Assembly (NCBI RefSeq): GCF_007828865.1
Contig: NZ_VIVK01000001.1
Span: forward strand, 4,340,001 to 4,404,000
DNA: 64,000 nucleotides
DNA from: Kribbella amoyensis
GTDB lineage: Bacteria > Actinomycetota > Actinomycetes > Propionibacteriales > Kribbellaceae
Direction: 5' to 3'
The position numbers and the translations under genes are program-made. Below, piece by piece: positions 1-7,840 of this stretch (position 1 is the first letter of the stretch; each line of letters opens with the position of its first letter). The notes under the pieces were generated by a model. That model searched no databases. It had not been told where the DNA came from and saw only the letters and a program-made list of their open reading frames with translations.

Positions 1-1
1 C

Positions 2-265
2 GCCGGCCTCGACCTCACCCCGCTCGCGCAGGCCGTTGCCGACGGCCACCTTGTCACCACCGGCGAACGCGTCCCCGGCCGGGACGTCCTCGGTGCCCTG
101 CCCGAGCTGCCCGTGCTGCACGACGTGGCCGCCCGCGCGGGCGTCGACCCGGACGACTCGCCGGGCCGCATCGCCGCCGCGATCGAGCTGGCGTTGGAGG
201 CGCTGTACCTGTCGAAACGCCTGGCCAAGGACGCCGACGACGACACCACGGTCTACGGAGCCTGA
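2..265 (+). CDS. C-terminal end of an AAA+ ATPase (Mg-chelatase/MoxR-like), partial
   Basis: The frame is open from the left edge to a TGA at 263-265, so only the last 87 residues are visible. They are mostly helical with an acidic tail ending in TTVYGA. No Walker motif lies in the window. The assignment rests on context: the next gene starts 1 nt after this stop and encodes a VWA protein, and in actinobacteria such VWA genes follow a Mg-chelatase-subunit-I-like ATPase as a chaperone-type pair. The function of the pair is not known from the sequence. The reading frame itself is well supported by codon use. Confidence 0.6.
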   Translation, partial: AGLDLTPLAQAVADGHLVTTGERVPGRDVLGALPELPVLHDVAARAGVDPDDSPGRIAAAIELALEALYLSKRLAKDADDDTTVYGA

Positions 266-266
266 G

Positions 267-2234
267 ATGTCGCACGCGATCCCCGAAGGCTGGTCCTACG
301 GGCCGTGGCACGACGGGCCGGATCCGCTGGCGCCGCCGGTGGATCTGCGGGACGCGCTCGACGAGCTCGGCCGGGACGTGATGGCCGGGTCGTCGCCGCG
401 GTCCGCGTTGGAGGAGCTGCTGCGCCGGGGGACCCGGAGTACGCAGGGCCTCGACGACCTGACCCGCAGGCTGTGGGAGCGGCGGCGCGAGATCCAGCGC
501 CGGCACAACCTGGACGGCACCCTGCGAGACGTCCAGCGGTTGCTCGACGAGGCGCTGGAGGCCGAACGGCACGAGCTCTTCCCGAACCCGTCCGACGACG
601 CCCGCTTCCGCGAGGCCCAGCTGGACGCGTTGCCGGCCGGGACGGCGGCGCAGGTGCGGGAGCTGGCCGGCTACGACTGGCAGTCGTCGCAGGCGCGAGA
701 GAAGTACGAGCAGATCCGGGAGATGCTCGGCAAGGAGCTGCTCGGGTCGCGGTTCGAGGGCATGAAGGAGGCCCTGCAGAACACGACGCCGCAGGACGTC
801 GAGCGGATCAACGAGATGTTGACCGACCTCAACGCCCTGCTCGCCGCCCACGCCCAGGGCCGCCCGGACGTCGACGAGTTGTTCGAGCAGTTCATGGCCG
901 AGCACGGCGAGTTCTTCCCGGAGAACCCGCGCAGCGTGGAGGAGCTGATCGACGCGCTCGCGCAACGCGCCGCAGCGGCGCAGCGGATGCTCAACTCGAT
1001 GACCCCCGAACAACGGGCCGAGCTGGCCGAGCTGTCCCAGCAGGCGTTCGGTAGTCCGCAGTTGTCCCAGCAACTCTCCCAGCTCGACGCCCAGCTCCAG
1101 GCGTTGCGGCCGGGCGAGGACTGGTACTCCTCGGAGCAGCTGAGCGGGGACGACCCGCTCGGCCTGGCGGAGGGCGCGCGGGCGATGTCGGACCTGGCCG
1201 AGCTCGACGCCCTGGCCGAGCAGCTCGCCCAGTCGTACCCGGGCGCGCGGCTGGAGGACATCGACCTCGACGCGCTCACCCGGCAGCTCGGCGACGAGGC
1301 CACCGTCGACGCCCGCCGGTTGAGCGAGCTCGAACGCGAACTCCGCGACCAGGGTCTGCTCGAACGCGCCCCGGACGGTTCGCTCCGGTTGTCCCCGAAG
1401 GCCCTGCGCCAGCTCGGCCAGACCGCGCTGTCCGACGTACTCCGTGCGGCCCGCTCACCCCAGGGCGAACGCGACTCGGCCGCCTTCGGGGCAGCGGGGG
1501 AGCTGAGTGGTTCGACCCGGCAATGGCAGTTCGGCGACACCCAGCCCTGGGACGTACCAAGGACCGTGCGCAACGCCGTACTGCGGACGGCCGGGTCGTC
1601 GCGGTCGGGCCGGGTCAAGCTGGACGTGGCGGATGTGGAGATCGCGGAGACCGAGCACCGGGCCCGGGCCGCGGTCGCGTTGCTGGTGGACACCTCCTGG
1701 TCGATGGTCCAGGAGGGCCGCTGGCTGCCGATGAAGCGGACCGCCCTCGCGTTGCACCAGCTCATCTCCACCCGGTACCGCAACGACGCGCTCCAGCTGA
1801 TCACCTTCGGCCGGTACGCCGGGGTGGTCGAACTGCCGCAGCTCATCGGTCTGGAGGGGACCTGGGAGCAGGGGACGAACGCGCACCACGCACTCCTGCT
1901 CGCCGGCCGCCACCTCCGCCGGCATCCGGACGCGCAACCGGTCGTCCTGATGGTCACCGACGGGGAGCCGACCGCCCACCTGGAACCGGACGGTACCGCG
2001 GAGTTCTCCTACCCGCCGGAGCCGGCCACCTTGCGCAAGACGATCTTCGAGGTGGACCGGCTGGCCAAGCTCGGGGCGACGGTGACCGTGTTCCGGCTCG
2101 GCGACGATCCGCGGCTCGAGGCGTTCGTCGACCTGCTCGCCCGGCGCAGCGGCGGCCGGGTGCTCGCGCCGGACCCCGACGGACTCGGCGCGGCCGTCGT
2201 CGGTGACTATCTGCGCACCCGCCGCAAGCTCTGA
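267..2234 (+). CDS. VWA domain-containing protein (partner of the upstream AAA+ ATPase)
   Basis: A 655-residue protein. The N-terminal two thirds is charged and helical, rich in Glu, Leu and Arg. The C-terminal third is a von Willebrand A domain, with the MIDAS-like metal motif DTSWS near residue 474 and a TDGEP loop near 563. VWA/ATPase pairs act as metal-dependent remodelling chaperones; the client is unknown here. The start at ATG 267 is chosen because GGAG lies at 257-260 and the upstream ATPase stops at 265, so the two are probably translated together. An upstream in-frame ATG at 36 lies inside the ATPase gene and is rejected. A strong hairpin follows the stop codon. Confidence 0.85.
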   Translation: MSHAIPEGWSYGPWHDGPDPLAPPVDLRDALDELGRDVMAGSSPRSALEELLRRGTRSTQGLDDLTRRLWERRREIQRRHNLDGTLRDVQRLLDEALEAERHELFPNPSDDARFREAQLDALPAGTAAQVRELAGYDWQSSQAREKYEQIREMLGKELLGSRFEGMKEALQNTTPQDVERINEMLTDLNALLAAHAQGRPDVDELFEQFMAEHGEFFPENPRSVEELIDALAQRAAAAQRMLNSMTPEQRAELAELSQQAFGSPQLSQQLSQLDAQLQALRPGEDWYSSEQLSGDDPLGLAEGARAMSDLAELDALAEQLAQSYPGARLEDIDLDALTRQLGDEATVDARRLSELERELRDQGLLERAPDGSLRLSPKALRQLGQTALSDVLRAARSPQGERDSAAFGAAGELSGSTRQWQFGDTQPWDVPRTVRNAVLRTAGSSRSGRVKLDVADVEIAETEHRARAAVALLVDTSWSMVQEGRWLPMKRTALALHQLISTRYRNDALQLITFGRYAGVVELPQLIGLEGTWEQGTNAHHALLLAGRHLRRHPDAQPVVLMVTDGEPTAHLEPDGTAEFSYPPEPATLRKTIFEVDRLAKLGATVTVFRLGDDPRLEAFVDLLARRSGGRVLAPDPDGLGAAVVGDYLRTRRKL

Positions 2235-2245
2235 TCCGGCGGACC

Positions 2246-2291
2246 GAAGCAGGGTGTGTACCCATCCCGAAGGTGGGTGACACCCTGCTTC
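2246..2291 (+). terminator. hairpin terminator after the VWA gene
   Basis: The 12-nt arm GAAGCAGGGTGT (2246-2257) pairs perfectly with 2280-2291. The loop holds a second small stem (ACCCA/TGGGT). It is followed by GTCGTTTCT, a weak T tract. It sits 12 nt after the VWA stop and 225 bp before ppdK, so it likely separates the two transcription units. Confidence 0.7.
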
Positions 2292-2515
2292 GTCGTTTCT
2301 CCGGGAAAACCTGCGAATGTCCTGCGTTGTCAATGGGGTAAGGGTTTTCCGGCCATTGATGTGTGGGCAGGGTCACCCTCTCGTCGTGAGACCAGTGTTC
2401 AACTGGACTGTTTTCTGGGCTTACTCTGAAACCACGCCCGCGCCATCGGAGTCGAGGGGCCAGCGGACACCACACCGCGCAAAGTGAGCACCGCCCAGGA
2501 CACCAGGGAGTGACA

Positions 2516-5182
2516 GTGCCGAAACTCGTCTACGACTTCGCCGAAGGCAACAAGGACCTCAAGCAGCTGCTCGGCGGCAAAGGGGCGAACCTCGCCGAGA
2601 TGACCAATCTGGGGCTGCCGGTGCCGCCCGGGTTCACCATCTCGGCCGAGGCCTGCAAGGTGTTCCTGGCGACCGGGTCGGTCCCGCCCGAGCTGGCCGA
2701 CGAGATCGACCACCACGTCGACGCGTTGCAGCAGAAGATGGGCAAGAAGCTCGGCCAGGCCGACGACCCGCTGCTGGTCTCGGTCCGGTCCGGCGCCGCG
2801 GTGTCGATGCCCGGGATGATGGAGACGGTGCTCAACGTCGGCCTCAACGACGACTCGGTGAACGGGCTCGCACACCACTCCGGCAATCCGCGGTTCGCCT
2901 GGGACGCGTACCGGCGGCTGATCCAGATGTTCGGCAAGACCGTGCTCGGGATGGACGGTGACGTCTTCGAGGACGCGATCGAGCAGGCCAAGCAGGCCAA
3001 GGGCACGCGGAACGACCTGGACCTGGACGCCGACGACCTCAAGGCGCTGGCGACTACGTTCAAGGCGGCCGTGAAGGAGCACACCGGCCGCGAGTTCCCG
3101 CAGGATCCGCGCGAGCAGATGGACCTGGCGATCGAGGCCGTCTTCGGCTCCTGGAACGCCGAGCGCGCGATCCTGTACCGCCGGCAGGAGCGGATCCCGG
3201 CCGATCTCGGGACCGCGGTGAACATCTGCTCGATGGTCTTCGGCAACCTCGGCATGGACTCCGGAACCGGCGTCGCCTTCACCCGCGACCCGGCCAGCGG
3301 CCAGCCCGGCGTGTACGGCGACTACCTGCAGAACGCGCAGGGCGAGGACGTCGTCGCCGGGATCCGGAACACGGTCCCGCTGGCCGACCTGGAGACGATC
3401 GACAAGAAGTCGTACGACGACCTGATGGCGATCATGGCCACGCTGGAAGGCCATTACCGCGACCTGTGCGACATCGAGTTCACCGTCGAACGTGGCAAGC
3501 TCTGGATGCTGCAGACCCGGGTCGGCAAGCGGACCGCGGGCGCGGCGTTCCGGATCGCGACCAGCCTGATCGACGAGGGCGTGATCGGCACCGACGAGGC
3601 GCTGAAGCGGGTCAAGGGCGCCCAGCTCGCGCAGCTGATGTTCCCGCGGTTCGACACGGACGCCGAGAAGAAGCTGATCACCAAGGCGATCGGGGCGTCG
3701 CCGGGGGCCGCGTCCGGCCAGGTGGTGTTCACGTCGGCCGCCGCGGTCGAGGCCGCCGGCCGGGGTGAGAAGGTCGTCCTGGTCCGCCGGGAGACGAATC
3801 CGGACGATCTGCACGGGATGATCGCGGCGCAAGGCATCCTGACCAGCCGCGGCGGCAAGACCTCGCACGCGGCCGTGGTCGCCCGGGGGATGGGCAAGAC
3901 CTGTGTCTGCGGGGCCGAGGAGCTCGAGGTGAACTCGTCCGCGCAGACGATCACCGTGAACGGGACGACGATCGGCGCCGGCGACGTCATCTCGATCGAC
4001 GGGACCACGGGCGAGGTGTTCCTCGGTGAGGTCCCGGTCGTACCGTCCCCGGTGGTCCGGTACTTCGAGGGCACGCTGGCCGCGGACGCCGGCGACGAGC
4101 TGGTCGCCTCGGTGCACCGGCTGATGGCGCACGCGGACGAGATCCGCCGGCTCGGGGTCCGGACCAACGCGGACACCGCCGAGGACGCCGCGCGGGCCCG
4201 CCGATTCGGTGCCGAGGGGATCGGCCTGTGCCGGACCGAGCACATGTTCCTGGGCGAGCGCCGGGCCTCGGTCGAACGGCTCATCCTGGCCGAGAACGAC
4301 ACCGACCGGGACGCCGCCCTGGCCGAGCTGGAGCCCTTGCAGCGCGGCGACTTCCTCGAACTGCTGGCCGCGATGGACGGGCAGCCGGTGACGATCCGGC
4401 TGATCGACCCGCCGTTGCACGAGTTCCTGCCGTCGATGGAGGACCTCGCCGTCAAGGTCGCGCTGGCCAAGGAGCGTGGCGAGGACCCGGGCCACGACGC
4501 GGCGCTGTTGTCGGCGGTCGAGCGGCTGCACGAGCAGAACCCGATGCTCGGTCTGCGCGGCGTCCGGCTCGGCCTGGTCATCCCCGGCCTGTTCGCCATG
4601 CAGGTCCGGGCGATCGCGTCGGCCGCCGCCGAGCTGAAGAAGCAGGGCAAGGACCCGCGGCCCGAGATCATGATCCCGCTCGTCGGCGCGGTCCAGGAGC
4701 TGCAGCTGGCTCGCGACGAGGTCGAGCAGGTCCTGGCCGAGGTGGCCGGGTCCGAGGGCGTGGAGTGGGTGACGCCGGTCGGCACGATGATCGAGCTGCC
4801 CCGGGCCGCGGTGATCGCGGACCAGATCGCCGAGGCGGCCGAGTTCTTCTCCTTCGGGACCAACGACCTGACCCAGACGACCTGGGGTTTCAGCCGCGAC
4901 GACGTCGAGGGCTCGTTCTTCTCCCGGTACCTGGAAAAGGGCATCTTCGCGGTGTCGCCGTTCGAGTCGATCGACCGCGAAGGGGTCGGCGCGCTGGTGA
5001 AGACCGGCGTCGAGCGCGGCCGGGCGACCCGGCCGGACCTGAAGCTCGGGATCTGCGGCGAGCACGGCGGCGACCCGGACAGCATCCACTTCTTCCACGA
5101 GGTGGGACTGGACTACGTGTCCTGCTCGCCTTTCCGCGTCCCGGTCGCCCGACTCGAAGCGGGACGCGCGGCTCTGGACTGA
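2516..5182 (+). CDS. ppdK: pyruvate, phosphate dikinase
   Basis: This 888-residue enzyme interconverts pyruvate, ATP and phosphate with phosphoenolpyruvate, AMP and pyrophosphate in the cytoplasm. The N-terminal nucleotide-binding domain opens with KLVYDFAEGN and GGKGANLAEM. The swivelling phospho-histidine domain carries GGKTSHAAVVAR with the catalytic His near residue 451. The C-terminal PEP/pyruvate barrel has FGTNDLTQ near 780 and the Cys motif ICGEHGGDP near 846. Length matches the family (about 870-900). The start is GTG 2516 because AGGGAG at 2505-2510 is then 5 nt away; GTG 2510 would overlap this ribosome binding site. It is a single gene between two hairpins. It probably serves gluconeogenic or glycolytic flexibility. 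Confidence 0.95.
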   Translation: MPKLVYDFAEGNKDLKQLLGGKGANLAEMTNLGLPVPPGFTISAEACKVFLATGSVPPELADEIDHHVDALQQKMGKKLGQADDPLLVSVRSGAAVSMPGMMETVLNVGLNDDSVNGLAHHSGNPRFAWDAYRRLIQMFGKTVLGMDGDVFEDAIEQAKQAKGTRNDLDLDADDLKALATTFKAAVKEHTGREFPQDPREQMDLAIEAVFGSWNAERAILYRRQERIPADLGTAVNICSMVFGNLGMDSGTGVAFTRDPASGQPGVYGDYLQNAQGEDVVAGIRNTVPLADLETIDKKSYDDLMAIMATLEGHYRDLCDIEFTVERGKLWMLQTRVGKRTAGAAFRIATSLIDEGVIGTDEALKRVKGAQLAQLMFPRFDTDAEKKLITKAIGASPGAASGQVVFTSAAAVEAAGRGEKVVLVRRETNPDDLHGMIAAQGILTSRGGKTSHAAVVARGMGKTCVCGAEELEVNSSAQTITVNGTTIGAGDVISIDGTTGEVFLGEVPVVPSPVVRYFEGTLAADAGDELVASVHRLMAHADEIRRLGVRTNADTAEDAARARRFGAEGIGLCRTEHMFLGERRASVERLILAENDTDRDAALAELEPLQRGDFLELLAAMDGQPVTIRLIDPPLHEFLPSMEDLAVKVALAKERGEDPGHDAALLSAVERLHEQNPMLGLRGVRLGLVIPGLFAMQVRAIASAAAELKKQGKDPRPEIMIPLVGAVQELQLARDEVEQVLAEVAGSEGVEWVTPVGTMIELPRAAVIADQIAEAAEFFSFGTNDLTQTTWGFSRDDVEGSFFSRYLEKGIFAVSPFESIDREGVGALVKTGVERGRATRPDLKLGICGEHGGDPDSIHFFHEVGLDYVSCSPFRVPVARLEAGRAALD

Positions 5183-5195
5183 CCCGCCGAGGCGC

Positions 5196-5223
5196 GGTGC
5201 TCACCGGCGATCCGTTGAGCACC
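5196..5223 (+). terminator. hairpin after ppdK
   Basis: GGTGCTCA (5196-5203) pairs perfectly with TGAGCACC (5216-5223), 13 nt after the ppdK stop. There is no T tract. It lies just upstream of the -10 element of the next gene. Confidence 0.5.
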
Positions 5224-5228
5224 GGGTC

Positions 5229-5234
5229 TAGCCT
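5229..5234 (+). promoter_or_regulatory. -10 element for a leaderless methyltransferase mRNA
   Basis: TAGCCT, with 7 nt to the ATG at 5242 and no Shine-Dalgarno sequence in between. This spacing places the transcription start on the start codon. Confidence 0.5.
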
Positions 5235-5241
5235 TGCGGGC

Positions 5242-6072
5242 ATGTCCTCATCCCGTGTGGAGCTGCGCCGGACGTTCGGGGAGGACGCGGAGCTGTACGA
5301 CCGGGTCCGGCCGACGTACCCGCGCCGGCTGTACGACGACCTCGCCGAGTTGCTCGGGATCCCCGCCCGTTCCTCCGGTACCCGGCCGCGGGTGCTCGAG
5401 ATCGGGTGCGGGACCGGCCAGGCGACGGCGCCGATGATCGCGCGCGGCTGGTCGGTGAAGGCGGTCGAGCTGAGTCCGGACCTCGGCCGGGTCGCGCGGG
5501 ACCGGCTGCCCGAGCTCGAGGTGGTCACGACCGACTTCGACACCTGGCCGCTGCCGGCCGAGCGGTTCGACCTGGTCCTGTCCGCGACCGCGTTCCACTG
5601 GCTCGACCCGGCGACGCGGGTGCGTCGGACCGCGGAGGCGCTGCGCCCCGGCGGTCTGCTCGCGGTGGTGTCGACGCATCACGTGGAAGGTGGCAGCCAG
5701 CAGTTCTTCACCGACATGCAGGACTGCTACCTGCGGTTCATGGGGGAAGCGGAGGAGGGCGGGCCGAAGCCGGCGGCCACGGTCCCGGACGATCCGGCCG
5801 AGATCGACGCGACCGGGTTGTTCGGCCCGGTGGAGTTCCGCCGGTACGAGTGGGAGCTGACGTACTCGAAGGCGGAGTACCTCGATCTGCTGTCCTCGTA
5901 TTCGGGGCATCGGGCCTTGACATCGGCGGCGCGTGACGGTCTGTACACCTGCCTGGGAGCCCTGATCGACGCGGACGGCGGTTCGGTGACGAAGCGTTAC
6001 CTGACGCAACTCACCGCAGCAATTCGTACCCCGCAACCCCTTGCTTCGGGTGCAGCGAGCAGGACAAGATAG
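5242..6072 (+). CDS. class I SAM-dependent methyltransferase
   Basis: A 276-residue cytoplasmic protein. Motif I of the Rossmann fold is VLEIGCGTGQ (about residues 52-61), followed by the acidic end of strand 2 (VELSPD), a motif near DFDTWPLP, and post-motif ALRPGGLLAVVSTHH. It resembles UbiE/COQ5-type methyltransferases of unknown substrate. The N terminus (FGEDAELYDRVRPTYP) is typical of this subgroup. The ATG at 5242 is preferred because of the TAGCCT hexamer 7 nt upstream and the lack of a ribosome binding site. A long structured terminator follows. The substrate cannot be predicted. Confidence 0.85.
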   Translation: MSSSRVELRRTFGEDAELYDRVRPTYPRRLYDDLAELLGIPARSSGTRPRVLEIGCGTGQATAPMIARGWSVKAVELSPDLGRVARDRLPELEVVTTDFDTWPLPAERFDLVLSATAFHWLDPATRVRRTAEALRPGGLLAVVSTHHVEGGSQQFFTDMQDCYLRFMGEAEEGGPKPAATVPDDPAEIDATGLFGPVEFRRYEWELTYSKAEYLDLLSSYSGHRALTSAARDGLYTCLGALIDADGGSVTKRYLTQLTAAIRTPQPLASGAASRTR

Positions 6073-6076
6073 CCGG

Positions 6077-6170
6077 GCGGGAAGGGACATCACCGTCGAC
6101 TTCCGGGTCCGAACCGAACCAGCCGCTGTGGCGGCTCGTGACTCCCTTCCCGCACCAAACCCCTTTTTCT
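6077..6170 (+). terminator. branched hairpin plus T-rich tract after the methyltransferase
   Basis: The 11-nt arms GCGGGAAGGGA (6077-6087) and 6143-6153 pair perfectly and enclose a second stem, AGCCGC/GCGGCT (6121-6136). A T-rich run (CCCTTTTTCT, 6161-6170) follows. This is a convincing intrinsic terminator, with a T tract unusual for such high GC. Confidence 0.7.
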
Positions 6171-6172
6171 TA

Positions 6173-6178
6173 TAGGGT
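6173..6178 (+). promoter_or_regulatory. -10 element for the leaderless YCII gene
   Basis: TAGGGT with a 7-nt spacer to ATG 6186 and no Shine-Dalgarno sequence. It lies inside a possible small hairpin AAACCC/GGGTTT (6157-6180). Confidence 0.55.
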
Positions 6179-6185
6179 TTTCGGC

Positions 6186-6464
6186 ATGGCAATCTTCGTG
6201 GTCCAGCTCCGGTTCACCGACACCGACACCGACCGCCGCCTGCAGGTGCGGCCGGCCCACCGCGAGTACCTCACCGCGCTGAAGGAGGCCGGCAAGCTCG
6301 TCACGGCCGGCCCGTTCGAGGACCAGACCGGCGCGCTGCTGGTGTACGACGTGGCCGACGAGGCCGAGCTGCGCGAGATCCTCGCCAAGGACCCGTACAC
6401 CCCGGCCGACGTATACGAGCTCGTCACCCTCAAGGAGTGGCAGCCGCTCTTCCCGCTCGGCTGA
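6186..6464 (+). CDS. YCII-domain (YciI family) protein
   Basis: A 92-residue protein that spans one YCII domain. The family folds as a dimeric alpha/beta barrel. It shows the typical pattern: a conserved His in RPAHREYL (about residue 26), the GPFEDQTGALLVYDV strand, and Asp/Pro in KDPYTPADVYE. The exact reaction of most members is unknown; related proteins include dehalogenases and oxygenase-like enzymes. The start at ATG 6186 is set by the TAGGGT hexamer 7 nt upstream. The gene converges on the next gene with a gap of 10 nt. Confidence 0.9.
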   Translation: MAIFVVQLRFTDTDTDRRLQVRPAHREYLTALKEAGKLVTAGPFEDQTGALLVYDVADEAELREILAKDPYTPADVYELVTLKEWQPLFPLG

Positions 6465-6474
6465 TCCCCGGGCG

Positions 6475-7683
6475 TCAGGCCTCGGGGGTCTCCAGGTCGA
6501 GGTGGTCGACGTAGGCCCACAGCCAGGCGAGCGGGGCCAGGACGAGCTCCGGTTCACCGGCCTCGTCGGCGATGAACAGCATCGAGCCCTCGCCCCCGGA
6601 GATGTCCTCGCAGACGGCACCGCACACCTCGACCGCGACGTCGAACGGCAGCAGCTCCGGACCGCTCTCCCACTGCGGCTTCGGCAACGGCAGCACCGGC
6701 GCCCCGTCGTGGCCGTCCAGGTCGACCGAGACCTGCTGCAGCTCGACGTACAGGTCGTACGAGATGAGCCCGGCCAGCGGCGTGCCCTCGATCCCGATCA
6801 GGTACGGGTCGTCGGCGCCGTGCCGGAAGTTCTCCCGGAGGTCCTCCAGGGACGCGGGCAGGTCCGACGCCTCGACGTACGGCGCCTCCTCGGGCTCCTG
6901 GTCCGCCAGCCGACCGCTGCGCATCTGGTCGAACGAGTGCAGCAGGTTGCTCAGCTCGTCGTGCGCACCACCGTTCGGCGCCTTCTGGGCCCGCTGCTCG
7001 AGGTCCTTCAGGTGCTCGACCAGGTCGTCCTCGAAGTGCAGGTCGTACCGCGGCAGTCCGGGCTCGCGGCCGGCGTTGATCTGCGCGACGATCTGCGTCG
7101 AGACCGGGCCGAGCCGCTCGGCCAGCACCTCCAGCGGTGTGGTCGGCTTCTCCTCCTCGTCGTGCGCGCAGGAGTCGTCGTCCTTGCCGCCACCCTCCAT
7201 GGCGAGCAGCACCGAGAACGCCGGGAACGCGATCAGCGCCGCGGTCGCCATCATCCCGTCGCCGATCAGCATCAGCGGGTTGCCGCCCGCCTCGGTCCGG
7301 CGCAGGTGGTCCGGCAGCAGCACGGCGGCCTGCTCGACCGACACCTGGCTGGCCAGCGAGCTGAGCCCGTGGTCGGTGTCCACCCCGAGCAGCTCGACCA
7401 GCCGCTCCGAGCTCAGGTCGAACGACGAGCGCAGGTAGTACCGCAGCCAGCCGGCGTCGACCGGATTGCCGAGCAGTTCGTTGATCCGGGCCCGGAAGTC
7501 GGCCAGGTCGGCGATCGCCAGCACGACCAGGACCGGCTGGTCGCCGTCACCGATCACCAGCGGCCGGGTGTCACCGTGCTGGAAGCCTTCGATGACCTGG
7601 GCCAGGCTCTCGGCCGCGGCGTCCAGCGGCCATGACTCGGCCTCGAACTCGGTCACCACCGCGGTGTCGACGTCGTCGGGCAT
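6475..7683 (-). CDS. hypothetical protein with three degenerate Phd/YefM-like repeats
   Basis: A 402-residue acidic protein that I do not recognise as a named family. Three segments (about residues 14-66, 270-322 and 348-398) share one pattern: a helix of about 16 residues, a Gly turn, then a strand-loop-strand of the kind PLVIGDGDQPVLVVL, followed by an aromatic/acidic helix. This resembles the fold of Phd/YefM antitoxins but lacks a partner toxin nearby. The middle has a short hydrophobic stretch (MMATAALIAFPAFSVLLAM), possibly one membrane segment. The start ATG 7683 has AGAGGA about 8 nt upstream; a TACAGT hexamer on this strand lies at 7730-7725. Function unknown. Confidence 0.75.
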   Translation of the reverse strand: MPDDVDTAVVTEFEAESWPLDAAAESLAQVIEGFQHGDTRPLVIGDGDQPVLVVLAIADLADFRARINELLGNPVDAGWLRYYLRSSFDLSSERLVELLGVDTDHGLSSLASQVSVEQAAVLLPDHLRRTEAGGNPLMLIGDGMMATAALIAFPAFSVLLAMEGGGKDDDSCAHDEEEKPTTPLEVLAERLGPVSTQIVAQINAGREPGLPRYDLHFEDDLVEHLKDLEQRAQKAPNGGAHDELSNLLHSFDQMRSGRLADQEPEEAPYVEASDLPASLEDLRENFRHGADDPYLIGIEGTPLAGLISYDLYVELQQVSVDLDGHDGAPVLPLPKPQWESGPELLPFDVAVEVCGAVCEDISGGEGSMLFIADEAGEPELVLAPLAWLWAYVDHLDLETPEA

Positions 7684-7811
7684 CTGGTGGTCCTCTCCGA
7701 AGGGCGGCGGCGGGGGTGGCGCCTACTGTAGGGGGCCGACCCGGTACCGGGGGTGGCCGGTGGGGTCGGGGTGACATTCGCTACGCTCGGAGCGGCGGGT
7801 CGGCACAGCGG

Positions 7812-7829
7812 TATCTCACATGTGAGATA
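7812..7829. promoter_or_regulatory. 18-bp perfect palindrome, probable autoregulatory operator
   Basis: TATCTCACATGTGAGATA is a perfect 18-bp palindrome 12-29 bp before the start of the HTH-MurA gene. Its right end overlaps the -10 hexamer TATGGT, so a bound dimer would block transcription. The encoded protein has an N-terminal XRE-type HTH, making it the obvious candidate ligand. Confidence 0.75.
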
Positions 7830-7833
7830 TGGT
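7828..7833 (+). promoter_or_regulatory. -10 element for the leaderless HTH-MurA gene
   Basis: TATGGT, 7 nt before ATG 7841, with no Shine-Dalgarno sequence. It overlaps the palindrome at 7812-7829. Confidence 0.55.
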
Positions 7834-7840
7834 CCCGCGC

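Noticed and set aside
2399..5098. Minus-strand open frame of 899 codons opposite ppdK
   Set aside because: Antisense shadow: the plus strand has all PPDK motifs, and high GC keeps the opposite frame free of stops. The translation is rich in Arg, Asp, Gly and His in a way seen in shadow frames.
7829..7840. ATG 7829 as start of the HTH-MurA gene
   Set aside because: It lies within the palindrome and the -10 hexamer; ATG 7841 has the 7-nt spacing shared by many genes here.
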